The position numbers were made by a program, and so were the translations under genes. A stretch of 44,483 nucleotides of DNA from a virus: IMG/VR virus record IMGVR_UViG_3300026274_000007, positions 1-44,483 of that record. One strand, written 5' to 3'. The notes beneath the pieces were generated by a model. The model saw only the letters and a list, made by a program, of their open reading frames with translations, did not search any database and was not told the origin of the DNA. Shown piece by piece: positions 33,032-39,854 of the stretch (its first letter is position 1; every line of letters starts with the position of its first letter).

Positions 33032-33273
33032 CCTTTGATCTTCCTCCGAAATTAACCGAGGTGCGTGAGTTCTGCGTTATTAAAGAATCATTTCAATGCA
33101 CCGTGAACGATGTTTTTATTGTGTCTAATGTAGAAGATTGGTTGGGTAGCAATGATATCACATATGACTATGCAATTAAGACAGTTAATGATGGCTTTTT
33201 CAATCGAGTACGTATCAGTTTGAAAATACCGAATGATATACAAGCACTGCAATTCAAATTGAGATGGCTATGA
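33028..33273 (+). CDS. FKL-family protein, array member 12 (sister of 11)
   Basis: 81 residues, ATGA overlap. FDLPPKLTEVREF, SNVEDWLGSNDITYD, TVNDGFF, PNDIQALQFKLRWL. Differences from member 11 are concentrated in residues ~14-30 and in the strand after the helix. Confidence 0.72.
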   Translation: MTFDLPPKLTEVREFCVIKESFQCTVNDVFIVSNVEDWLGSNDITYDYAIKTVNDGFFNRVRISLKIPNDIQALQFKLRWL

Positions 33274-33500
33274 TGTACACGTTACCTAACGAACTTTGTG
33301 ATGTACGACCGGATCCCAAGGCATCAGGACTAATTGAATATTGGGCGATATCCGAAGTCGAATCATGGTTACAAGCACAAGGTACAAAATATGCCATTAG
33401 AGCTATGAGTACTGACGAAGGTTGGGTCACTAGAACTCATATTCTGGTTTTCATAGAAGATGAAACGACGGCTTTACATTTCAAGTTGACATGGCTATAA
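33270..33500 (+). CDS. FKL-family protein, array member 13
   Basis: 76 residues from ATG 33270 (ATGA overlap); an in-frame ATG at 33264 would add Met-Ala inside the previous gene. Strand MYTLPNELCDVRP resembles members 11 and 12; helix EVESWLQAQGT; closing motif EDETTALHFKLTWL. Confidence 0.68.
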   Translation: MMYTLPNELCDVRPDPKASGLIEYWAISEVESWLQAQGTKYAIRAMSTDEGWVTRTHILVFIEDETTALHFKLTWL

Positions 33501-33736
33501 CTCTTAGACTGCCGTTAAGTCATGTTAACCGTATTTGGATGGGTGATCGATCAAAACCATCACCGGACAAGTTTAAATTGGCTCCAAACATTGCAAAATG
33601 GTGTACATTGCACAATTACATTTATCAAATAAAAGATGGTAAAGATTTTTATCAAAAGAGAGCATATCACACAATTGTTGACATTGTTATTGATGACGAC
33701 CGAGCCGCATTACATTTTAAGTTAACATGGCTATGA
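33491..33736 (+). CDS. FKL-family protein, array member 14
   Basis: 81 residues. The junction reads ATGGCTATAA: the usual overlap codon is ATA, so the ATG within the preceding Trp codon context (33491) is taken as the start, giving a 10-base overlap. Strand ITLRLPLSHV, helix NIAKWCTLHNY, closing motif DDDRAALHFKLTWL. Confidence 0.65.
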   Translation: MAITLRLPLSHVNRIWMGDRSKPSPDKFKLAPNIAKWCTLHNYIYQIKDGKDFYQKRAYHTIVDIVIDDDRAALHFKLTWL

Positions 33737-33981
33737 TTAGACTTCTAATTCCACCCACGTTAACAATTCGCAGGCCCAAAATTAATCCAACTAGTAATAT
33801 TGTTAATATTGTAGATGAATGTTGGGTACAATCTGAACTCGAAGAGTGGTGTATTAGTCAAGGTACTGTACATTCTTTTTCATATAATGTTACCATGCAT
33901 GATACTGGCTTTACTCTTGGTATGGTTGTTGACTTCGACGACGAAAACACAGCTTTGCAATTCAAATTAAGATGGCTATAA
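33733..33981 (+). CDS. FKL-family protein, array member 15
   Basis: 82 residues from ATG 33733 (ATGA overlap); in-frame ATG also at 33727. Strand IRLLIPPTLTI, helix ELEEWCISQGT, closing motif DDENTALQFKLRWL. Confidence 0.68.
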   Translation: MIRLLIPPTLTIRRPKINPTSNIVNIVDECWVQSELEEWCISQGTVHSFSYNVTMHDTGFTLGMVVDFDDENTALQFKLRWL

Positions 33982-34205
33982 AATTAAAAGTCCCATCTGA
34001 ACATGTTTCGATCGCTGATGAGTTTGGAGCTGCCTTCGTTTATTTAAAGCCAGAATTGGCCACGTGGCTTAAAGAAAAGGATGCGCAAGCCAGAGTTACA
34101 CATCGTATGTTTATGAATCCCCATACATTTCAATACGTGCCATTTGCATTGATTGAATTTCAAGATGAAACAGTGGCAATTGAATATAAACTAAGATGGC
34201 TATGA
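33972..34205 (+). CDS. FKL-family protein, array member 16
   Basis: 77 residues. As with member 14, the overlap codon is ATA and the start is placed 6 bases earlier at ATG 33972. Strand IKLKVPSEHV, helix ELATWLKEKDA, closing motif QDETVAIEYKLRWL with Tyr for Phe. Confidence 0.67.
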   Translation: MAIKLKVPSEHVSIADEFGAAFVYLKPELATWLKEKDAQARVTHRMFMNPHTFQYVPFALIEFQDETVAIEYKLRWL

Positions 34206-34594
34206 GCAAATATACAACACGAACAACAGAAGCAAGTAATGAATTCCTTGGTGTACTGCGTGGCGGTGGTGCACCCATGGTCGAATGTACGTGTGGACGC
34301 ATTCATGTAGCCCCAGATTCTAGGTATCTCACCGACGAAGAACGGGTAAGTTACCTAGACAGCATTATTAAATATCCAGATCAATACGTCGAGCATAGTT
34401 CAGTGGACGGGGTTGATTACAAATGCTTGTACGACTTGATGCCATACGTGATCGATTGTCCCTGTAACGCCTATGCCCCTTACGAGAAGTTTATCTGGAC
34501 TGAACGTTCGACTATTCGTAAGTATCTGGCTATGGTTAAGATGCGACTCCAGATGGAACTTGATACCGTTGACAGTTGGAGCGAAGACTTTTGA
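34202..34594 (+). CDS. Cys-rich intruder in the array, possible zinc-binding protein
   Basis: 130 residues from ATG 34202 (ATGA overlap). It lacks the array motif. Two Cys groups, VECTCGRIHVAP near residues 27-38 and IDCPCNAYAPYEKFIW near residues 82-97, could bind a metal ion (C-x-C-x3-H and C-x-C). The rest is helical, ending in RKYLAMVKMRLQMEL. Such C-x-C-G...C-P-C proteins occur in other phages without known function, as far as I recall. It is embedded in the coupled run without a gap, so it is probably co-expressed with the array. Confidence 0.65.
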   Translation: MSKYTTRTTEASNEFLGVLRGGGAPMVECTCGRIHVAPDSRYLTDEERVSYLDSIIKYPDQYVEHSSVDGVDYKCLYDLMPYVIDCPCNAYAPYEKFIWTERSTIRKYLAMVKMRLQMELDTVDSWSEDF

Positions 34595-34809
34595 CCTATT
34601 TTATTCCACTCAAAAAATATTCCATTGGTATTGACAATAAAGGCCATATGGTACCAATGGTGTCTATTCCCGAAGAAGCTTGGTTGGTCGCTCGTGATTT
34701 GAAACCGAAGCTAAAATGGATGAAGGATGAAGGAACTCAGCAATATAATTATCATTTGGAATTTGAAGATAGTACCATTGCTGTAGAGTATGTATTGGTA
34801 TGGAAATAA
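34591..34809 (+). CDS. FKL-family protein, array member 17 (TTG start)
   Basis: 72 residues from TTG 34591, which overlaps the preceding stop as TTGA, matching the ATGA habit of the array; a TTG at 34576 is less likely. Closing motif EDSTIAVEYVLVWK is degenerate, with Val replacing the Lys of F-K-L. Confidence 0.6.
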   Translation: MTYFIPLKKYSIGIDNKGHMVPMVSIPEEAWLVARDLKPKLKWMKDEGTQQYNYHLEFEDSTIAVEYVLVWK

Positions 34810-34810
34810 T

Positions 34811-35035
34811 ATGGCAGAACCTAGATTTATGAAACTTGGTAATCATGCAATGCACCGTCCCACAAAATTTATTAATGGTGGTTATATATGTGTTGATACT
34901 GCCATTCCTGAAGTAATAGAATGGGCGATAGCCAAAGGTATCAATCCTGGTGTTTATATCCATCCACAACAGTACCTTGGTCTGTATATCGATGATGATA
35001 CCATAGCTCTAGAGTTCAAACTAAAATGGGGATGA
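34811..35035 (+). CDS. FKL-family protein, array member 18
   Basis: 74 residues from ATG 34811, one base after the preceding stop; an in-frame ATG at 34790 lies inside the upstream gene. Helix EVIEWAIAKGI, closing motif DDDTIALEFKLKWG. Confidence 0.68.
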   Translation: MAEPRFMKLGNHAMHRPTKFINGGYICVDTAIPEVIEWAIAKGINPGVYIHPQQYLGLYIDDDTIALEFKLKWG

Positions 35036-35253
35036 TTAGATTTGAGATTCCAAAAGAAGCAATGGTGCCAGCTCTGTACTTTAACACTAGATATGGTCGA
35101 ATGCCAATGTCATATGAAGTCGATATCAATTTCCGCCAATGGGCCAACGACAATTTCTGCAATATTTCACTGATGAGTAATGATTTCAAATGGTACATCG
35201 ATATTCCTGAAGAAGGTAATGCTGCCCTTCAATTTAAATTAACTTGGCTATGA
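35032..35253 (+). CDS. FKL-family protein, array member 19
   Basis: 73 residues from ATG 35032 (ATGA overlap); in-frame ATG at 35026. Strand IRFEIPKEAMV, helix FRQWANDNFC, closing motif EEGNAALQFKLTWL. Confidence 0.68.
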   Translation: MIRFEIPKEAMVPALYFNTRYGRMPMSYEVDINFRQWANDNFCNISLMSNDFKWYIDIPEEGNAALQFKLTWL

Positions 35254-35495
35254 TAGAAATAAAAGTTGCAGAACACTTGCTGGTCAAATCATACGACTCC
35301 GTCCCCGGTGGATTTGAAGTAGCGCTGGTTAAGTGGTCACTCAAACCAGAGGTTGAGGAATGGCTAACCGAACGATTAGAACGTCGAGTCGAATCTTACT
35401 TGACTAGTGATGAAGATGGTAATTGGTATTATGCCATCAACTTCAGACTCGAAGAAAGTACTACTGCGGTTGAATTTAAAATCAGATGGTGGTAA
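35250..35495 (+). CDS. FKL-family protein, array member 20
   Basis: 81 residues from ATG 35250 (ATGA overlap). Strand IEIKVAEHLLV, helix EVEEWLTERLE, closing motif EESTTAVEFKIRWW, with Ile after the Lys and a terminal Trp. Last gene before a terminator. Confidence 0.68.
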   Translation: MIEIKVAEHLLVKSYDSVPGGFEVALVKWSLKPEVEEWLTERLERRVESYLTSDEDGNWYYAINFRLEESTTAVEFKIRWW

Positions 35496-35516
35496 AAGCA
35501 AGTCGGGATTTCGCTA

Positions 35517-35540
35517 GGCACCTCAGGGTGCCATTCTTTT
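35517..35540 (+). terminator. Rho-independent terminator
   Basis: GGCACC (35517-35522), loop TCAG, GGTGCC (35527-35532), then ATTCTTTTT. It closes the unit starting at 31609. Confidence 0.75.
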
Positions 35541-35568
35541 TGGAATTGGTGAAGTGATACTGTATAAT
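35540..35568 (+). promoter_or_regulatory. sigma70-like promoter
   Basis: TTGGAA (35540-35545), 17-base spacer, perfect TATAAT (35563-35568), followed directly by TTGCCATATCAT. The same 12 bases recur at 43250-43261 in front of the VWA gene. Confidence 0.62.
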
Positions 35569-35599
35569 TGCCATATCATAACACTTAGTGAATACCGAT

Positions 35600-35770
35600 A
35601 TGTTAGCTCTTGCAATTATTGGTGGTTTGTTTTTGTTTTGCCTCATCAGCGGTATATCGCTTGCTATTATTGATATCAAGCTAGATAGTGCTGCACCACA
35701 TTATAAAAGAAATGAAGAAAAAGATAATTCCATTCGGTTGGCTTCCTGGATCATGGGGAATGCGCGGTAA
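35600..35770 (+). CDS. Small single-pass membrane protein, overlapping the next gene
   Basis: 56 residues from ATG 35600, or 60 from an in-frame GTG at 35588. Residues 1-24 (MLALAIIGGLFLFCLISGI) form one membrane helix, followed by a short charged tail (YKRNEEKDNS). Its last 59 bases overlap the next gene in another frame. It is the first open frame after the promoter at 35540, but has no clear ribosome site. Function unknown. Confidence 0.5.
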   Translation: MLALAIIGGLFLFCLISGISLAIIDIKLDSAAPHYKRNEEKDNSIRLASWIMGNAR

Positions 35771-36428
35771 GACTCGTGACCGTGCTGAAGCAGAATACTA
35801 CTTTGATGGTCACGAACTTGACAGTCGTATAGTTGACATTGACTTTGAAGTCGGTACCAAAGATCATTCAGCTGCAAAAGCAAGAGTTGATTTCAAGCAT
35901 AAGAAGACTGACGAGTTTGAATACGATAAACGTATTGTCGAGATTGAATACGCCGGAGATCCAAAGGCACTTGCTACTGAATTGCTCCGTGTCCATCACA
36001 AGCATGGCAACGTTACTGACTATGAATTCGCAATAACATCTGCAGAGATTCAATTTGATGGTGACGAATTAGCTTTGAGAAAGCTTGAAATTGATTTTGA
36101 AGTTGGTAAGATTGAAAAGACTGTTTATGAGAAGGCAGTTGCCAATATCAAGAAAGAACCGTACATTACTGTTTTGGATAGTCAATTTGATCCTAAGGAA
36201 GGTATTGAGGGTTTGTTCTTTGAGTTCGATTGGAACGATCAATGGATTGCCTTATTGCAATCTCACGGATATAATGGTGTAACAGAAGACGATATTGTTA
36301 AACAATGGTTTGAAGCTCTGTGTCGTTCTGTTATTCACGAAAATATGCAAGCTGATAGCGTACCATTCAACTCTGGGCGAGTTATCAATCAAGTACGTCA
36401 AGAGAATGGTCGATCAGACTACAGCTAA
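35712..36428 (+). CDS. Conserved-type phage protein, unknown, intruder in the array
   Basis: 238 residues from ATG 35712 (MKKKIIPFGWLPGSWGMRGK); an in-frame ATG at 35688 is less likely. Residues ~20-150 contain three similar segments, each with a strand V-D-I-D-F-E-V-G or I-V-E-I-E-Y and separated by basic stretches, so an internal repeat is possible. The end is FEFDWNDQWIALLQSHGY...QWFEALCRSVIHENMQ. The P-F-G-W-L-P-G-S-W-G start is a striking short motif that I associate with hypothetical phage proteins. Its stop is shared with the next start (TAATG). Confidence 0.7.
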   Translation: MKKKIIPFGWLPGSWGMRGKTRDRAEAEYYFDGHELDSRIVDIDFEVGTKDHSAAKARVDFKHKKTDEFEYDKRIVEIEYAGDPKALATELLRVHHKHGNVTDYEFAITSAEIQFDGDELALRKLEIDFEVGKIEKTVYEKAVANIKKEPYITVLDSQFDPKEGIEGLFFEFDWNDQWIALLQSHGYNGVTEDDIVKQWFEALCRSVIHENMQADSVPFNSGRVINQVRQENGRSDYS

Positions 36429-36688
36429 TGCAAGTCAATGTGAACGGTTATTTGAGTACAATGCCAGAAGGACGCATTAAGGTAGAAGTACCCAAAAGTT
36501 GGCTACCAGTTTACGTTTGCCCGCAAACATTTGAAATGATTGCCAAGACAGTTCTTCCACCAGAAGGCTGTGATTTTGATTGGCATCATATGCCCACCTG
36601 GGCCATCGTTAAACCATATCAATTTGTAGCTTTGTTTTTATTTAAAGATGAGTTAGAAGCACTGCATTTCAAGTTGAAGTACCTGTAA
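36428..36688 (+). CDS. FKL-family protein, array member 21
   Basis: 86 residues, TAATG overlap. Members 21-23 form a subgroup with a proline-rich middle: here VEVPKSWLPVYV, VLPPEGCDFDWHHMPTW and closing motif KDELEALHFKLKYL. Confidence 0.68.
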   Translation: MQVNVNGYLSTMPEGRIKVEVPKSWLPVYVCPQTFEMIAKTVLPPEGCDFDWHHMPTWAIVKPYQFVALFLFKDELEALHFKLKYL

Positions 36689-36691
36689 ATC

Positions 36692-36922
36692 ATGCCGAAA
36701 AATTTGATTAAAGTGCCCATACCATATGAATGGTATGAAGAAGTGAATGATGATGACTCGTATATCAGAATCAAAGCACCAAAGGGAACGGGCTTAACCA
36801 GAAAGCAACTACCAAACCATGAATTCTTTGAAGAAGTCATTGACGACGAAGAATGTTTGATATGCTATTTCTTGTTTGAATCTGAGATTGACGCACTACA
36901 TTTCAAGCTAAAGTATTTCTAA
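36692..36922 (+). CDS. FKL-family protein, array member 22
   Basis: 76 residues. LIKVPIPYEWYEE, KAPKGTGLTRKQLPNHEFFEE and closing motif ESEIDALHFKLKYF; the middle aligns with member 21 (A/L-P-x-G-x-x-L/F...L-P) and member 23. Confidence 0.68.
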   Translation: MPKNLIKVPIPYEWYEEVNDDDSYIRIKAPKGTGLTRKQLPNHEFFEEVIDDEECLICYFLFESEIDALHFKLKYF

Positions 36923-36923
36923 G

Positions 36924-36946
36924 AAAGGGGCGCAATGCCCCTTTTT
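36924..36946 (+). terminator. Rho-independent terminator
   Basis: AAAGGGGC (36924-36931), loop GCAAT, GCCCCTTT (36937-36944), ending TTTTT. It follows the stop at 36922 by one base. Confidence 0.9.
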
Positions 36947-36951
36947 CTATT

Positions 36952-36980
36952 TTGCTGGTTTGGCAACTACCAGTTAAAAT
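36952..36980 (+). promoter_or_regulatory. sigma70-like promoter
   Basis: TTGCTG (36952-36957), 17-base spacer with TTTGGCAAC, TAAAAT (36975-36980). It probably once drove the RNase H gene, whose copied start lies at 37037. Confidence 0.5.
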
Positions 36981-37036
36981 AGATTTATGGTGAGCTAGTA
37001 TTACTAGAACGCCCGATAACAATAAGAACAAAAACA

Positions 37037-37078
37037 ATGTCAAAATATATTATCGTAGATACGTCATGGCCGAATTGA
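37037..37078 (+). pseudogene. 13-codon relic copy of the RNase H gene start
   Basis: ATG at 37037 opens MSKYIIVDTSWPN then TGA. Its first ten residues match the start of RNase H at 38162 (MTKYVIVDTA), seven of ten identical, and the A-rich leader before it (AATAAGAACAAAAACA) matches the RNase H leader (AATAATAACAAAAAT). It appears to be a broken duplicate left on the far side of the inserted member 23 and the homing endonuclease. Confidence 0.7.
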
Positions 37079-37329
37079 TTAGAATTCCATCATATTGGCA
37101 TGCGTATCATCACGACCCTGAAACTAGAATGCCGGATTTCAGTACATTATCAATAAGACCACCACAAGGGTGTTCTCTTGATCCAAAAGATCTCCCTCCA
37201 TGGAATGTTCATAATTTTGAAAATGGTGAACATCATTTGTGTTTTGAATTCGACACGCTTGTCGAAGCAACTCATTTCAAACTAACACATAGTGAATATT
37301 TGGAAATCAAGAAATTCAAACTTCCTTAA
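37066..37329 (+). CDS. FKL-family protein, array member 23
   Basis: 87 residues, starting inside the RNase H relic. LIRIPSYWHAYHHD, IRPPQGCSLDPKDLPPWN, closing motif DTLVEATHFKLTHSEYL followed by a basic end KKFKLP. Closest to members 21 and 22. Its 3' end overlaps the convergent endonuclease by 14 bases. Confidence 0.68.
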   Translation: MAELIRIPSYWHAYHHDPETRMPDFSTLSIRPPQGCSLDPKDLPPWNVHNFENGEHHLCFEFDTLVEATHFKLTHSEYLEIKKFKLP

Positions 37330-38074
37330 ATTTACAATTAGTGAAATGCCAACGTTTCATCATAGGTCCTTTGCCTTGTTTGCCACAATGTGGGCATTCG
37401 GTTGTTTGAATTAGATGTGAAGTTCCATTATGCAATAATTCACGTATTGCCTTAGATGTCTGTTGACCAACATACGCATAAACACCTTCTTGTTTACGTC
37501 GTTCAACCTCAACACTACCTTTTAATAAATTGTGGGTGCCATTAGCTACACGATCTCGTTGCAGTTTGGAAAGATTGCCGTTTGCCCAATTATGTGTACC
37601 ATTAGTCATACGAGATAATTGAAGATTTGAACCCACTTCACCAAGAAAATGATGCGAACCATCATTAATACGTTGTTGATTAAGCTTTGCCAAACCACCG
37701 TTTGCAAAATTGTGTGAACCATCTTTCATCTTTGCTAAATTGCGAAGACGCAATTGTTCTGAACTTATACCGTCGCCACCTCGAGTCATATTGTATCCTT
37801 TAAGGTGGCCATCCAAAGAACAACAATCATATTCTTTTATGAATTGAGTTTCATAAAAATTCAAATCAGTGGCGTCGAAAGTATTGAAAATTACTTCAAA
37901 GGAGAAAACGCTTTGGCCGTGTTTTCTGATTGCTCTATGAAACAACGTATGTGCACCAATTTTGGCATCTTTGAAATGTTGTAATTTCCTCTTCTCTGGT
38001 GAATGTATTGTTTTACCAATATAAACTTTTCCATTGTTTTCGTTGGTGAATTTATAAATGCTATATCTGTTCAT
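37316..38074 (-). CDS. GIY-YIG homing endonuclease with NUMOD3-like repeats
   Basis: 252 residues on the minus strand; AGGAG lies 6 bases before the ATG. The N-terminal catalytic domain shows Y-S-I-Y-K-F...G-K-V-Y-I-G-K-T (GIY-YIG), then H-x-F-x-x-A and an Asn/Glu-rich end with YETQFIKEY carrying the metal-binding Glu. Residues ~115-205 hold repeats of the form [DN]GxHNx(A/L)xG...L (NUMOD3-type DNA-binding modules). The C-terminus has a zinc-finger CPHCGKQGKGPMMKRWHFTNC. This resembles free-standing Seg endonucleases of T4. It is inserted between the array and RNase H, opposite to its neighbours. Intact. Confidence 0.9.
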   Translation of the reverse strand: MNRYSIYKFTNENNGKVYIGKTIHSPEKRKLQHFKDAKIGAHTLFHRAIRKHGQSVFSFEVIFNTFDATDLNFYETQFIKEYDCCSLDGHLKGYNMTRGGDGISSEQLRLRNLAKMKDGSHNFANGGLAKLNQQRINDGSHHFLGEVGSNLQLSRMTNGTHNWANGNLSKLQRDRVANGTHNLLKGSVEVERRKQEGVYAYVGQQTSKAIRELLHNGTSHLIQTTECPHCGKQGKGPMMKRWHFTNCKFKEV

Positions 38075-38106
38075 TCAATACTCCTGATTGGCAGTCATAA
38101 AGTTTA

Positions 38107-38135
38107 TTGCATCAAATATCTTAAAAAACTACAAT
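38107..38135 (+). promoter_or_regulatory. sigma70-like promoter for RNase H
   Basis: TTGCAT (38107-38112), 17-base spacer, TACAAT (38130-38135), 26 bases before the ATG at 38162, in the divergent region shared with the endonuclease. Confidence 0.5.
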
Positions 38136-38161
38136 AGTATAAAACCAATAATAACAAAAAT

Positions 38162-39193
38162 ATGACAAAATATGTGATAGTTGACACCGCCAATTTGTTT
38201 TATCGATGCCGTCATGCAGTTCAAGGTGATGCATACTCTAAAGCAGGTCTGGCACTTCACGCAGTGTTCCGCTCAATTCGAAAATTGTGGCGTGATTATA
38301 AGGCAGATCACGTCGTCTTCTGTCTTGAAGGTCATAGCTGGCGCTATGAAGTTTATCCCAAATACAAATCAGCACGAAAAGCACAACGAGCACTTGCCAG
38401 TCTTAAACCAGCAGATGCCGAAGAAGATCAAGTATTCAAGGACACATTTGAAGAATTGATTAAGTTCCTTACCGAACGCACCAATACCACGGTACTGCAA
38501 AGTGATGGTATTGAGGGCGATGATTGGGTTGCTCGATTTATTCAAATTCACCCAGACGACGAGCATTTGTTGGTTAGTGGCGATACTGACTTTATCCAGA
38601 TGTTGGCACCTAACGTCAAGATCTATGACGGTGTTCGTGAAGTTTTGATCACTACTGAAGGCCTTTACGATAAGGCTGGTCAAGCACTTGAGTTCGGACT
38701 CAAGAATGATGGCAAGCTGCGTATTGGTAAGCCACTAAAGCGTAATGATCCATTCTCGGCTCCATCAGAATGGTGGAAAAAGGCTCTATTCCTGAAGTGT
38801 ATTCGTGGTGATTCTGGAGATTCAATTTTCTCAGCATATCCAAAAGTACGAGCAACCAAGCTAGAAGCAGCTTGGGAAGATCGTAATGATCTTGGCTATA
38901 ACTGGAATAACTTAATGCTTCAAGAATGGCGTGACGAGGATGATGACGGTAACGAAAAGACTGTTCGTGTACTTGACGCATACCACTTCAACAAGTCATT
39001 GATTGATTTGACCGAACAACCACATGAGATCAAGGGTCTAATGGATGAGTTGATCGTTGAAGAAGTACAGAAGGCGCGTAAGCAGGGTGTTGGTATTCAC
39101 TTCCTGCGGTTCTGTGAGCGCAATGGTCTGATCAATCTGAGTAAAGAGTCGGCAGACCATGCTGAATATTTGAACGCCCCTTACGCGAGATAA
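38162..39193 (+). CDS. rnh: 5'-3' exonuclease / RNase H (T4 Rnh, FEN family)
   Basis: 343 residues; T4 RNase H has 305. Metal-binding acidic clusters of the flap-nuclease fold are present in order: VDTANLFYR (D8), VVFCLEGHSWR, SDGIEGDDWVARF, LVSGDTDFIQ, and FLKCIRGDSGDSI (helix-hairpin region). The enzyme removes RNA primers and 5' flaps on the lagging strand, working with the ligase and clamp also encoded here. The C-terminal third contains an acidic loop (WRDEDDDGNEKT) and a long helix. A truncated copy of its start lies 1.1 kb upstream. It starts a rightward unit running to the glutaredoxin. Confidence 0.92.
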   Translation: MTKYVIVDTANLFYRCRHAVQGDAYSKAGLALHAVFRSIRKLWRDYKADHVVFCLEGHSWRYEVYPKYKSARKAQRALASLKPADAEEDQVFKDTFEELIKFLTERTNTTVLQSDGIEGDDWVARFIQIHPDDEHLLVSGDTDFIQMLAPNVKIYDGVREVLITTEGLYDKAGQALEFGLKNDGKLRIGKPLKRNDPFSAPSEWWKKALFLKCIRGDSGDSIFSAYPKVRATKLEAAWEDRNDLGYNWNNLMLQEWRDEDDDGNEKTVRVLDAYHFNKSLIDLTEQPHEIKGLMDELIVEEVQKARKQGVGIHFLRFCERNGLINLSKESADHAEYLNAPYAR

Positions 39194-39194
39194 C

Positions 39195-39854
39195 ATGGCA
39201 ATCGAAAACGAATTAAAATACGTGCTGCTTCCAAAGAACGAAGTAGGCTTCATGCTTGATCTTGAATTGTTGGGAACAACTACAGTTGATAAGATCACGC
39301 AAGGATATCTTCTAGGTGGTGCCCGTATTCGCAGTATCGTGAACAAGTATGAGTTTCCATATCCAGATCCTGATACTGGTGAACTGGTATACCCTGACGC
39401 TAATCTAAAGTTTACTTACAAGATTCGTGTTGGTGCTGATTTGGTTGAAATTGAAACAGATTTGTCCCAAGCTGATTACAATCGATTGATTACCGTAGCA
39501 CGCAATACTATTGTCAAGACTCGAATCACGGTACCTGATGGTTACTTGAATTGGGAAGTTGACTTCTTCCATGATGAGTACAATAACAATTTGTACTTGG
39601 TTATGGCTGAAGTTGAAATGGCAGAAGGAGTTGAAGCTCCAGATACAATTCCAGCATTTATTACCGATAATTTATTGTATGCAGTTGATCGTGAAGATCG
39701 CCGCTTTGACAATTCAAACCTATCAGACCCTGAGGCAGTTCGTGCCACAGTTGCTCACATCAAGAAAGAAAACGATAAGGCTTTTGCAGATATCGAATAC
39801 TTCAGACAGAAATTAAGTGAGAATTTGATCAAAGAGAACAAAAATGTCAATTAA
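39195..39854 (+). CDS. CYTH-domain (triphosphate tunnel) protein
   Basis: 219 residues. The N-terminal ENELK (E4, E6, K8) is the E-x-E-x-K signature of the CYTH superfamily, which includes class IV adenylate cyclases, thiamine triphosphatases and inorganic triphosphatases. Further tunnel-type strands follow: QGYLLGGARIRS, LKFTYKIRV, VEIETDL, KTRITVP, LNWEVDFFHD and LYLVMAEVEM, rich in alternating Arg, Lys and Glu. The last ~50 residues are helical. It probably hydrolyses or binds a triphosphate; the substrate is unknown. It follows RNase H by one base and overlaps the next gene by 11. Confidence 0.8.
   Translation: MAIENELKYVLLPKNEVGFMLDLELLGTTTVDKITQGYLLGGARIRSIVNKYEFPYPDPDTGELVYPDANLKFTYKIRVGADLVEIETDLSQADYNRLITVARNTIVKTRITVPDGYLNWEVDFFHDEYNNNLYLVMAEVEMAEGVEAPDTIPAFITDNLLYAVDREDRRFDNSNLSDPEAVRATVAHIKKENDKAFADIEYFRQKLSENLIKENKNVN

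Larger units (their letters stand above)
30364..37329 (+). other. Array of 23 small FKL-motif genes
   Basis: Between queE and the homing endonuclease lie 23 small genes whose products share one architecture: an N-terminal strand usually ending in Pro, a helix containing W-[LIF], one or two strands, and a closing motif [DE]-x-x-[AV]-[LVI]-x-[FYM]-K-[LF]-x-[WYF]-[LGM]. Outside these points, most members share little sequence. Members are mostly coupled by ATGA overlaps and three intruders break the run (34202, 35600, 35712). Terminators at 31548, 35517 and 36924 divide it into at least four units. No function is known to me. Confidence 0.85.
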
